64,000 nt of DNA from Stichopus chloronotus (Eukaryota; Echinodermata; Holothuroidea; Aspidochirotida; Stichopodidae). This document shows positions 11,164-21,281 of this stretch, piece after piece (within the stretch, counting starts at the first letter, position 1; every line of letters begins with the position of its first letter). The position numbers and the translations under genes are program-made. Location of the stretch: assembly GCA_021234535.1 (NCBI GenBank), contig CM037840.1, forward strand, positions 16,819,415-16,883,414. The letters run 5' to 3'. Under the pieces are notes generated by a model that saw only the letters and a program-made list of their open reading frames with translations, was not told where the DNA came from and did no database searches.

Positions 11164-13320
11164 AAAAACCACAAACAAATAGCTAATCGAATTTTTCTCA
11201 AATAGCATAGGCTACACACAATTTCATTTACGGTGGACAAATCTAATTTGAATGTTATGAATAACTAGAAAGCCAAAAGGCTTAGTGATTCCTTGCCTCA
11301 TGACATATATTGTAAGAAACATGAATCGACCACATTTAGACCTCCCATGACCCAAAATGACCTTTCACCTCTGCCAAAGAATAGGGATCATCTGCTCGAT
11401 ATGGGCAATCCACAGGCGAACTATGAGATCCTCTCACATTTATCGTTCTGGAGATACGGTGTTTACAAGATGACACCTTTATCGATGTCCCTTTTTGGAT
11501 TACGATAGCATATCGTAATCCTATGCAGCCATACTCTCCTTTTGCGAATTTCTTATGTTAAGCCTTTGTTTCGAGTGCACTAAGTCTTAAGCACTCCCTT
11601 GCCTCGTACGCCGTGAAAACAAAGACCATAGGTTTCTTCAATGATGCTACGAATTATTTCTGATGAAACTCGCCGTGAAATTTGTTTCGCAAAGTTACTT
11701 GAATATAACGATTACAAATCAGTAAATACTGGTATTCGATTTTGCGCTTTTGGTGGGAGTACGGCGGATGGATACAGCTACAGTACTTGCGTGACGTGAT
11801 CAGTAAGAGCCTGAACTACATGACAGTCGACAAGGCGTCTTCGATCGATCATGCACACGTACGTACGTACGTACCGCGGCCGTCGTCGCGTACGTACGTA
11901 CCGTATCGCGTACCGCACCAAGTAAGTTATACCCTGGTTATACGTCACCATAGTCGGTCAAACGTTTCAATACAAGCAAATTCGGAAAGAATCCAAGGTA
12001 ATCCTACTGTATAATCCGTGTTGCGTAAGGTTTTCGGAAATTTGGTTGCATATCCTGAGCAGTCTTTTGTAGGCTTCATACGTAATTCCCAAATGTGGGT
12101 AGAGAAAATTTGCGTTAAAAGTTACCACAGGCCTAGGCGATGGTGCGGTTCACTTCTATTGGCGGGTTCATTTTGCGATATGGTTGGCCGTCAAACTTAA
12201 CGTTAGGCTAGGTTATATTCTCGTAAGACCAAATGTAAGGGCCACGGTCTGTTCAAGAATCACAAGTATAAGGGTGTTTTCAGAACTTGAGGGGTGTTAT
12301 TTGAAGTTTCTTTTATTGGAAGGTTAATATTTTGACAGATTTCAGCTACAGTATCATCAAGTAGTCTACCGTTCGGCGTAGGCCTAGTAAAACTGTAACT
12401 TGTGATACTGACAGCTGATAGCTGTGCCTACGTCACTTGGCAATCATATGCATGTCGTATCATCATAGGTTTGGCTACAGTACACGTATAGTGTGACCTA
12501 ACGTTAGCTTAGCAAGTCACGGCAGTTGACAAAATCCCGTCGATTGGATACTCTTAGCCTCTGTCACTTTTGATTTTTGCATGTTAACTCTAGCTTGTAG
12601 TTGTACATATACTGGAAATCTGTACATGGCTAGCCAGGCATAAGTCTAGGCGTAGGTGATTTTGAAGGGTAACTAGCCTAGACCTAGTATTAGCCTGATT
12701 AGGGTAGGCTACATGCAACTGGTGACGTACAATTACTGCAGTGTAAAGCAAGTTCAAAGCAGACTTTGCCTTTTATGGAAATTTACATGGAAAAGCTACA
12801 TGGAAAAGCTACATGGAAATGACTATTCAAGCTATGCTTCACTGAACAGATGATATATGAGCCCATACGTTCTTGGATAAACATCAATGTTGATCATTGT
12901 GAAACATACTAATTGAAACATTTTGCATGAGATGGAGAGAGTATTCTACTCTATTGTAATCTTGAAAGCTGTCAACATCAGTCATTTAAGAAAGGTCTAA
13001 TTGACATGTGATTAAAATGTATGTGACTTTTAGTTATGTTGCCTAAAGTTTTAAAAGGTAGAGTCTTCTTTGAAGCTTTGTAACTGAGTTATCCCAATTT
13101 GTGGGATGTTTGTAGACTTGAGTACTCTTACATATAAAGCACATGTGTGAATTTTATCTAAATAACCCAAATTAAACCAGTCTTTTGTAGTTTTTAAAAT
13201 AGTTTTTCTATAAGCCTAGCTTACTGCATTTTGTCTATAGGCTAGGTAATATTAACTTTTAATTGCAAGGAAATAATGTAAAATAAAAAGAGTTGTTGTG
13301 TAGTTACAACATTGTAGAAG
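11164..13320. other. Non-coding region upstream of the first Helentron
   Basis: No gene is recognised. A repeat-family terminus (AGAAAGCCAAAAGGCTTAG) sits at ~11269, an (ACGT)n/CG-rich patch at ~11860-11920, and a 13-bp unit (ACATGGAAAAGCT) repeated about three times at ~12784-12819. The 5' end of the Helentron should lie somewhere here, but I could not place it. Confidence 0.35.
11856..11922. repeat. (ACGT)n microsatellite flanking a CG-rich core
   Basis: Runs of ACGTACGTACGT lie on both sides of a CCGCGGCCGTCGTCGCG core. ACGT is self-complementary, so either strand can fold back on itself. Confidence 0.7.
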
Positions 13321-16300
13321 ATGGATAATAATGCAGATCTCACATGTGTACTCAGCGGGTCATTTAACCAAGCTGCTGTTTTTCCTCCATTTACAAGAGG
13401 GAGGCAGTGTGTGCCAAATTGTGTTGTATGTTTAGCATATACATTACTAAAACCACTGTCGACATCGTGGACCCATGATGACATAGATAAGATCCTTTTT
13501 CTAGGAGATGAGCTTTGTAATTTTGTCTTAGATGGATTGCAAAATGAGAACATGAATCTTTTGCTATTACCAACAGATTTACCACATTATTTTGTTCTTG
13601 ATAATCTCTATATCTCACAAAGAATATGGCACACTTTTTTTGGTACCTTGAGTGAGAACTTTGAAGGTGATCAAGTTATAGGTAGTCTGCTTCAACCTGC
13701 ACTGGAAACTGCATTTTCACGCAGTAGTTATTGCCTCATTATTTTCTGTTCATCAGCAGTAGGTGTTTATAAAGAAGATAACAAGTATTATATTTTCGAT
13801 CCCCATTCACGAAACATTCATGGGCTGAGCGATGGCAGTGGTTCTGCAGTTCTCTTGACTTTGCCATCAGTTCAGATGACATGTACTCATTTACGAAACC
13901 TAGCACTTAGTCTCACAAGTAGATCGCTCTCACAGATCCAGTTTGATTTGCATTCACTTACCATAAGAAGTGTCACAAGGCATAATTTTTTGTTGAGAGC
14001 CCAGTCACCATTTGCTGTTCTACAGTCAGAGTTTAGAGAGACACCTGCCACTGTTTTAGGGCAATTAGAAGATAGTCCAACAGATGATCAAGAAACTGAA
14101 TTAAAGAGTAAGAGCTGTCACAGCCTAAACTTTCATTCTTTTTCAAATGAAGACAATGGAGCTCCCATTTCAGCGCGAACACAATCATTGAATACCACAT
14201 CAAAACGGAGCATACACCCAGTGGGGACACAAAGGAGATCTAAAAAAGCAAGACACACTGGTTACAGTGGCATAGAAGATATGATTGCATGTTTCCATAA
14301 AACTGTTAGCAATGGACCAATTAACATTTGCTCTTGCTGTGAACAGTTATGGTACAGCCACAGTGTTGTTTTTTTGCCACCCCACTCACTTGTCATAACT
14401 CAGAGTAAGAAGTATATCAAGGAAATACATAGTGTCGATGGTAATTACGTTTTATGCAACACTTGCTTAAGGTACTTAAGAAAATCACAGATCCCAAAGA
14501 CAGTAGGCTTTATTTTTCCAGAGATACCTTCTGAGCTGCTGTTGCATCAACTAGAGGAAAGACTTGTAGCTTTGCGAATTCCTTTTATGCAGTTGAGAGA
14601 ATTGCCTAGAGGTGGGCAACTAAGTGTCAGAGGAAATGTAGTTAATGTCCCATCAGATGTAACTAGCACAGTAAATATCTTGCCTCGCAGTCTTCCAGAT
14701 AGCCAAACAATTCCTGTGCGCTTAAAACGTAAATTGTCTTTTGAACATTCCTACCAAGCTGAGACAATAAGGCCACAGAAAGTATTAGAGGCTGCTGTTT
14801 GGTTAATCAATAGTAGTCCACTTTACAAAGCTGAAGGAGTGATTGTTAGACTTCTTAATTCTTTTCCAAACATATTATCACCATGGAATGCCTATGTGCA
14901 AGATAAAAGTAATGAAAACTTACCTGAATGCAATAGTAATCCCAACAAAGATTCAGAGAAAACTCAAGTTGAACCTTCAAAAGACAATTTGCCAAATAAA
15001 AGTGACCTTAGTAATGTCGAAAACTTTGATAGTGATGAAGAATGGACAGAGGTTCAACACATGGAAGATAGACCCTCAGGAACTTTTGATACAATGCTAG
15101 TACCAGAGCATGACACAGAGCTGCAAACTCCCCTATGTTTTGCTCCAGGTGAGGGAAATATTCCTTTGGCAATTTTCAGAGATCAACATTCAGAAGTGCT
15201 TTCCTTTCCATCCTTGTATTGTGGGAAGCCATTTAGTGAAAACATTAAGAAAATACCATATAGCTTACGTTGCAAACTTGAGTTACGACACAGAGATAGG
15301 CGGGTATCCAAATGTGTACCAAACATTTTTTTTAAGGTGAAAAAGCTTCAGATTCAACACATTCAAGATAAAAGTAATTTATGTTTGAGAAAATGTAAAG
15401 GAACATTCAAACATATTACAGCTGGCAGACTTAAGGCACCAGATGGTCTGCAGAAATTAATTCGTAATGATGAAGGGTATCGCATCTTCAAAACTCTTCG
15501 TGGGTCACCTCCATATTGGGAAGCTGCCAAAAAAGACTTGTTTGCCATGATTCGTCAACTTGGTACTCCTACTTGGTTTGCTTCATTTTCTGCGGCTGAA
15601 ACTAGATGGCAACATTTACTTAATATTCTGAGTATAACCTTGCATAGCAAGGAGTTAACAAATGAACAAATAAAAAACCTATCATGGCAAGAAAGGTGTA
15701 AAATGATTCAGAGTGATCCAGTCACTTGCTCAAGACATTTTGACTTGATGGTACAAACTTTTATTCGACAGGTCTTGAAAAATTCTCTTGAACCAGTTGG
15801 TCGCCTTGTAGATTTTTTCTACCGTGTTGAATTTCAACAACGTGGATCCCCTCATATCCATATGCTTTTGTGGGTTGAAAATGCACCCAAGGTAGGCTCA
15901 TCTTCACATAGTCAAGTAGCAGATTTTATTGATAAGTACTTGTCATGTTCTAATACATCTAACTTACCAGACCTGAAGGAATTGTTAAATTACCAAAACC
16001 ACAGGCATGCAAAAACCTGCCGAAAAAAGGATAAGAGAGGTTGCAGATTTTCCTTTCCCATTCCACCAATGAGACAAACATTGATTCTACAGCCACTGGA
16101 AAATGATAGCAGTGAGGAAGAGCAACTCATGATTGTGTACAGACAAATTTGCAAAGTTCTCAGTGACATGAAATTTGGAGTGGATATTACTTTTGAAGCA
16201 TTTCTTGATAGGCTTGGTATGACAGAAGAACTCTACATAAAAGCAATACGTTCTTCACTCAAAAGAGATCAAGTATTCTTAAAACGAAGCCCAAATGATA

Positions 16301-17283
16301 TCAGAGTTAACTGCTACAACCCTGTCTTGCTAAGAGCATGGAGAGCTGATATGGACTTACAATATATTGTTAATGCCTATGCATGTGCTACATATGTAGT
16401 ATCTTACATTAGTAAATCACAGCGAGGAATGAGCAACTTGATGCAAAGGGCACTAAAAGAGGCAAAAGAAACTGTAAATAGTGACTTGAGACAAAATGTG
16501 AGACACATTGGAAATAAATTTCTCAACAGTGTAGAACTAAGTGCTCAAGAAGCTGTATATCTCATACTACAAATGTCACTACGAAAGGCTTCAAGGGGCT
16601 TTGTCTTCATTAATACTGGCCCTCCTAATGAACGGACAGTCCTTCTTAAACCTTTGCACAAAATAAAGGAACTGCCAGATACATCCAAAGATGTTGAAAC
16701 AGATAACCTTTTAAAGAGGTATGCTAGGAGACCAAAATGCCTTGAAACATACTGCCTTGCAGACTTTGCCGCATGGTTTGATTTCAAGTATGAAGACATG
16801 GGTGATACAACAAGTGATAATGATGACTTTCCTGATGACAGTCAAGACTCACTGCTCACTACGCATTACAAAGTTGGAACCCTTGTTTACAAAAGACGAC
16901 AAAGGGCAAAAATCATCAGATTTGTGCGATATGATGAAGAAAAGGATAGAGAAAATTATTGCAGAGAAAGGCTCCTGTTGTTTCTTCCATGGCGATCAGA
17001 GGATCAGCTTCTAGGAAAATTTAAGACTTACCAGGACTGCTACTCTTATGTGAAGTATGCCATTAGTGAAAAAGAATGCCAGTATAATCATGGTGCATCA
17101 GTCATTGATATTGTGGAATCTGCTGATCTGGTATCAGAGGAAATACCTAGTGATACTATTGCTCCCTGTGTGCAACATGAAGATTTACAAGACATTGTGC
17201 AGGCATTCAAGAGGCAAGAGAATTTACTGCCTTCTTTCCATATTCAAATGCTTTCTCTCAGTATGATTTGGGACAAGATTTAG
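13321..17283 (+). CDS. Helentron 1 Rep protein with N-terminal C76-like protease
   Basis: A 1,320-residue open frame. Residues ~13-185 match the peptidase C76-like (herpes tegument-type deubiquitinase fold) domain seen at the start of some animal Helitrons: FNQ at ~15-17, Cys30 in RGRQCVPN, and FDPHSRN with Asp160/His162 as likely catalytic partners. Residues ~330-500 hold a CxxC-bearing DUF6570-like region with PFMQLRELPRG and VRLKRKLSFEH. Residues ~730-1035 form the Rep nuclease: HUH as PHIH (His845, His847) and paired tyrosines in YVVSYISK (Tyr1025, Tyr1029) for single-strand cleavage. The last ~15 residues are probably out of frame: a shift near 17,230 moves the homologous sequence to another frame. 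The start is the first ATG, just before the protease motif. Confidence 0.85.
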   Translation: MDNNADLTCVLSGSFNQAAVFPPFTRGRQCVPNCVVCLAYTLLKPLSTSWTHDDIDKILFLGDELCNFVLDGLQNENMNLLLLPTDLPHYFVLDNLYISQRIWHTFFGTLSENFEGDQVIGSLLQPALETAFSRSSYCLIIFCSSAVGVYKEDNKYYIFDPHSRNIHGLSDGSGSAVLLTLPSVQMTCTHLRNLALSLTSRSLSQIQFDLHSLTIRSVTRHNFLLRAQSPFAVLQSEFRETPATVLGQLEDSPTDDQETELKSKSCHSLNFHSFSNEDNGAPISARTQSLNTTSKRSIHPVGTQRRSKKARHTGYSGIEDMIACFHKTVSNGPINICSCCEQLWYSHSVVFLPPHSLVITQSKKYIKEIHSVDGNYVLCNTCLRYLRKSQIPKTVGFIFPEIPSELLLHQLEERLVALRIPFMQLRELPRGGQLSVRGNVVNVPSDVTSTVNILPRSLPDSQTIPVRLKRKLSFEHSYQAETIRPQKVLEAAVWLINSSPLYKAEGVIVRLLNSFPNILSPWNAYVQDKSNENLPECNSNPNKDSEKTQVEPSKDNLPNKSDLSNVENFDSDEEWTEVQHMEDRPSGTFDTMLVPEHDTELQTPLCFAPGEGNIPLAIFRDQHSEVLSFPSLYCGKPFSENIKKIPYSLRCKLELRHRDRRVSKCVPNIFFKVKKLQIQHIQDKSNLCLRKCKGTFKHITAGRLKAPDGLQKLIRNDEGYRIFKTLRGSPPYWEAAKKDLFAMIRQLGTPTWFASFSAAETRWQHLLNILSITLHSKELTNEQIKNLSWQERCKMIQSDPVTCSRHFDLMVQTFIRQVLKNSLEPVGRLVDFFYRVEFQQRGSPHIHMLLWVENAPKVGSSSHSQVADFIDKYLSCSNTSNLPDLKELLNYQNHRHAKTCRKKDKRGCRFSFPIPPMRQTLILQPLENDSSEEEQLMIVYRQICKVLSDMKFGVDITFEAFLDRLGMTEELYIKAIRSSLKRDQVFLKRSPNDIRVNCYNPVLLRAWRADMDLQYIVNAYACATYVVSYISKSQRGMSNLMQRALKEAKETVNSDLRQNVRHIGNKFLNSVELSAQEAVYLILQMSLRKASRGFVFINTGPPNERTVLLKPLHKIKELPDTSKDVETDNLLKRYARRPKCLETYCLADFAAWFDFKYEDMGDTTSDNDDFPDDSQDSLLTTHYKVGTLVYKRRQRAKIIRFVRYDEEKDRENYCRERLLLFLPWRSEDQLLGKFKTYQDCYSYVKYAISEKECQYNHGASVIDIVESADLVSEEIPSDTIAPCVQHEDLQDIVQAFKRQENLLPSFHIQMLSLSMIWDKI

Positions 17284-18620
17284 GTGTGGCAGTAAGTAAT
17301 CCTGAATTGCATCAGATGCTACCTGTTACTGCTGCTGTTGATTTTTGGTTTTACACAATGTGCCAGAAGTTGAACTGACCCAATCTACCTATTTCTTACT
17401 GGTGGTGCTGGAGTAGGCAAGTCTCTTGTCTTGCATGCATTGTATCAAGCTCTTGACCGAAGCCTTGGAAAGGTTGCAGGTTATAACCCAGATACCCTTA
17501 GAATATTGCTGTGTGCACCAACAGGCAAAGCTGCCTATAATATTAAAGGAACAACCATTCATACTGCTTTTCAAATTCCAGTTAAGCAGGGTTATCACTA
17601 CAGACCTCTAACTGCTGACAACTAGTAGTAGTGTTCATTGATGAAATATCCATGGTTGGAAATCGTTTGTTCAACTTTGTTAATTTGCGATTACAAGAAA
17701 TAAGGGGTGATCACAACAAACCATTTGGAGGTGTCAGTATTGTAGGGTTTGGTGATTTCTTTCAATTGAAACCAGTTTTTGATGTTTGGATATTTGAAAA
17801 TGTTAAAGATAATTACACTATTCTGGCATCAAATGTTTGGGCTGACCTTTTCCACATGTATGAGTTGATTGAAGTTATGAGGCAGAAGGATGATGTAGCA
17901 TTTGCCAATCTCCTGAATCGACTAAGGGAGGGAAAGCATACAGAACAAGACATAGAAATCCTCCAGTCTAGGCAGGTAGATGTTGGACATCAGGAATCAG
18001 TGACCTACCTCTTTCAAGCAAACACTCAAGCAAACACCTTGAATCTTGAAATGTATCATTCACTAGGTGAGAGTAAAGTTTTGGTGAAATCCCGTGATAT
18101 AGACAAACAACAGAAGGGGAGGGTTCTAAAAAGCATACCATCAGATCCTGTAAGGACAATGGGTCTCTTTTCAGAACTGCCAGTTGCTGTAGGGCCTAAC
18201 AAATGGTTCACCTGGTGTTGTGGGATACATTGATCCATTAGATAATCCTTTGATTATTTGGGTTCAATTTGACGATCCTTCTGTTGGTGCAATGACAAGA
18301 GATAAGAGTAAACTGTTGTATAATAATCCTTGTGTAAGTACCACATGGACACCCATCACTAGGATTGCACGGCAGTTTAAGGTTGGTAAAAGTAGAAATG
18401 CGGAAATTCTACGCACAGTTCCCTCTTCGACCTGCCAGTGCAAAAACTATCCATAAAGCCCAAGGAGACACACTGTCTACTATAGTTGTTGATTTTGGTA
18501 AACGACTACAGCAAGATCACATCCATTATGTCGCACTTAGTAGGGTCACCTCACTTCAAGGACTTCATATTAAAAATTTTTACCCTGCAAAAATTAGTGT
18601 GAGTCATTCTGTCAAGCTGG
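17284..18620 (+). pseudogene. Helentron 1 helicase region, frameshifted
   Basis: SF1B/PIF1-type helicase motifs follow the Rep in order but in several frames. Walker A FLTGGAGVGKS is at ~17,392-17,424 and CAPTGKAAYN at ~17,515. Walker B VVFIDEISMVG is at ~17,631, reached only after a frame change at about 17,620-17,635. The GDFFQLKPV and MRQKDDVAFANLLNRLREG blocks are at 17,750-17,930. NGSPGVVGYID at ~18,205 follows another shift. KTIHKAQGDTLSTIVVDF and HYVALSRVTSLQGL at ~18,450-18,570 follow a third. The helicase would unwind DNA during rolling-circle transposition; this copy cannot make it in one piece. Confidence 0.8.
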
Positions 18621-18669
18621 AAATGGAAAGACTTAGACAAAACAAACTGCTTCAACCAGTGGTTCAAGA

Positions 18670-19337
18670 TCTCAGTATAACCAAATCTACATGGCTGTTA
18701 CTTCATCACAATGTCAGATCCTTATCCAAGCATTTCCATGATATTCAGTGTGATGCAAATATTCTCTGTGCTGACATTCTTGTGTTTACAGAGAGTAGAA
18801 TACACTCTCCTTCTTCGAAATACCAGTTGTATGGCTATAATTTGGTTGTAAATCCAGGATGTCGCACTAGTAGTCACAGAGGCATTTCAACTGGTACAGC
18901 TGTTTACTATAAAAATACTCTTCCAGTTCCGATTGTTAATATTTCAAATAGCAACAATAGTGAAATTACAGTGTTAAACTTTCAATTCTGCGGTTCAAAA
19001 CCGATCATAGTTTTTGCAGTATACAGATTTCCGAGGAGTAATGTAAGGAATTTCCTGAATACAGTTGGAAATCTGTTAAACTCATACATCACACAAAATA
19101 GAAAGTTGTATTATCATCCTTGGTGACTTTAACATTGATGCTCTTCTTCAAGAGTCACCGTCAACCACTAGGATTAGTCAGTTCTTCAAGAAGTTAGGTC
19201 TTCAGCAGTATATTAATGAACCAACAACAGATTACATGTCATGCTTAGATCATATTTACTCCAATTGTACAGTGACTCACTCTGGAGTTCTTGAGGCGTA
19301 TTACAGTGATCATAAACCAGTATGGATATCCATTTAG
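18670..19337 (+). pseudogene. Helentron 1 C-terminal EEP (APE-like) endonuclease domain
   Basis: Downstream of the helicase, LLHHNVRSLSKH, FTESRI, GYNLVVNPGC and AVYYKN give the N-terminal half of an endonuclease/exonuclease/phosphatase domain, up to a stop at 19,126. The second half continues in another frame with IILGDFNIDALL, SCLDHIYSN and YYSDHKPVWIS, ending at a TAG at 19,335-19,337. GDFN and SDHKP are the metal-binding and catalytic blocks, and both are preserved. An RTE-like endonuclease at this position is characteristic of Helentrons. One frameshift near 19,110 separates the halves. Confidence 0.8.
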
Positions 19338-20699
19338 CAACATCCACAACTAGCTTAAACTGAGGTCTCATTATTGTATATTGTCTACCATGCAGTTGCT
19401 CAACAACTACACAGTCTGTTATCATGCCCCACAATGCTGTAACCGCCTACAGTACACTTCCTGGCATTTTAAACTAATGTGATTTGGGCCAGTGGAATAC
19501 TGTTCTCAAGTTGTCTACTGATGGACTAGTAATTAAAAGAGCCTCCGAGTCAACTGTGCTTGCTGGGTCAGCCCTTGTCTACCTTGCATATTTGGTACCC
19601 ATTGTATAGGAGGCATATATGCCAGATATCTTAATTAGGATGTATGATAAAGTCAAGTTGAAGAGAGCATTATATGTCCATTCACCGGTGAAGCTGCTTA
19701 TCATAAATACCCATGCAGTGACCAGTAATATTCATAAGAACACAAAAGTTGCTCTGAAAATCAAGATTTTGTCTTTTTTCAGCTAGTGTGTACTTCAATT
19801 TTTCAGATGAGGTAAGGACAAGTTTCTAGAGCTCTCAGGTCAAGCCTACTGCCTGCTAATATTTACTGGCTATGAGTTTACTCATAGTCAGTATTGTTAT
19901 AGGTAGAGTTTCAAATTCTTGCTGAAAGTGACGTCATCAATAGCTTTGTCGCGCAAAATAGAACCCCCTGTATAAATTTCAGTGACAGTTTTAAGTTCAT
20001 TGTTCGCTAAAAATTATGAAGACGAAAACGAGATTTGACTAAGACATTTGGACGTAATGCGAGCAAGAAATTTTCGAGTTAGTTTTACTTCCCTTTGTAA
20101 GTTATTGTTCACAAGTACGAAACCTTTGAAGCCCACACATGCCCTACCAGTGCGTTAGCTCTGACCACCATTGCTCGTGAGGCAATATGTCTTCATTTGG
20201 TAGTTTATTTGGTACCACCTCTGAGTTTTTTATGCAACATAATATTTTATGACCCCGAAGTAACAGCTAAGAATAAAAATATTTTTGAAGAGTATTAACA
20301 ACATATACATCTCAATTAATGTAGATAGAGGAAGATATAGATTAATGTAATTGGTAACCAGAACTACATTTAAACTTTCTGGCATCGTTAGGGCCTTGCG
20401 ATTTGAGGTATGTAAGACTACTGCATGCACGCTGATATATGCACGTAACGCAACCTAGGTCGCGTTACCTGTATACTACTACTGCATAATGAGAGCGTCG
20501 CTTACGGTACTATATCGGAAAACTAATGTGTGTGTAGGTACGGTGTGAGCCAGCCGCGCCATAACATTGCGACAGAACCACAGGGCATGATACAGTTATA
20601 TCATTCTCTGTGGACAGATCCCACTCCATCTTCGACCTACTGTATCATCGATACAGCGCTATATTATGTAAGTATTTTGTACCGTATTTTTTTTTAAGT
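19338..20699. other. Spacer between Helentron 1 and the 26-kb element
   Basis: No gene is recognised. It may contain the 3' end of Helentron 1. An imperfect inverted pair, TGATACAG near 20,588 and CTGTATCA near 20,640, is the only structure noticed. Confidence 0.35.
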
Positions 20700-20705
20700 C
20701 AAGCT
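20700..20705 (+). repeat. Target-site duplication CAAGCT, left
   Basis: Identical to 46,964-46,969 and directly abutting the first base of the inverted repeat. Confidence 0.88.
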
Positions 20706-21033
20706 TATGAGGCGCCGTATGTGACAAAATGTTATGCCAAATATATTGATTACACATTCAGATATATATAATTTATAACCCGAAATATATAGTTTACTGG
20801 CATAACTCACATTTATGTTACATGTAATCTATTTAAATTTTCCATAACCTCTATTTTATTATGATAATCCATATACATTTATCACTCTCGAGTATAATGC
20901 ACAATTTTGTTATATGCGGCATTCCGTGTAATTTTGTCACTTTTGGACGAGGTTAGAGAATTATATATTACTACCACGCGAAAGACACGCGAATAGGCGG
21001 GGCTGTAGTGAATACTGAATTACAAGGGTGGAG
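20706..21033 (+). repeat. Left terminal inverted repeat of the 26-kb element
   Basis: Starts TATGAGGCGCC and ends around GGGTGGAG. It is the reverse complement of 46,632-46,963. The outer ~240 bp differ by about one substitution and two 2-bp indels; the inner ~90 bp carry most of the remaining differences. Confidence 0.93.
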
Positions 21034-21211
21034 CAAAATCGGAAACAGAGGTGGGACTATGAATAGAGATGAAGTAGAAAAACACATGGTGCAGTAACAT
21101 ACACAGTGTGGAGAATTAGAGAATTGCCTCTGGAAGGTAGCTAGCCTAGCTAAGAATAGATATCGCGCCAACCAAATTCAGGTTGGCCAAGGGGTTGAAG
21201 CACTTTCCGTC

Positions 21212-21281
21212 ATGACAAATTTAAGCGAAAGTGAATTTTCCTCTCTTGTGGAAAGACTGGCGGATCCTGTAGCGAGAAAAG
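21212..21281 (+). CDS. Probable first coding exon of the HECT gene
   Basis: ATG at 21,212 begins MTNLSESEFSSLVERLADPV and ends at AAAAG|gtaata. It lies 178 bp inside the left inverted repeat. Its exit phase (one base carried) does not fit the next recognised exon, which needs two, so either an undetected exon lies between or this is not the true start. Confidence 0.45.

Larger units (their letters stand above)
13321..19337 (+). mobile_element. Helentron-type Helitron no. 1 (coding part), broken
   Basis: One long Rep/helicase polyprotein region with the domain order typical of Helentrons: cysteine protease, DUF6570-like zinc region, Helitron_like_N Rep with HUH and Tyr motifs, PIF1-type helicase, and a C-terminal endonuclease/exonuclease/phosphatase (EEP) domain. 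It is intact through Rep and then disrupted about five times (near 17,230, 17,620, 18,200, 18,400 and 19,110). Element ends were not located: Helentrons lack obvious long terminal repeats, and no 5' or 3' terminus was clear by eye. Confidence 0.85.
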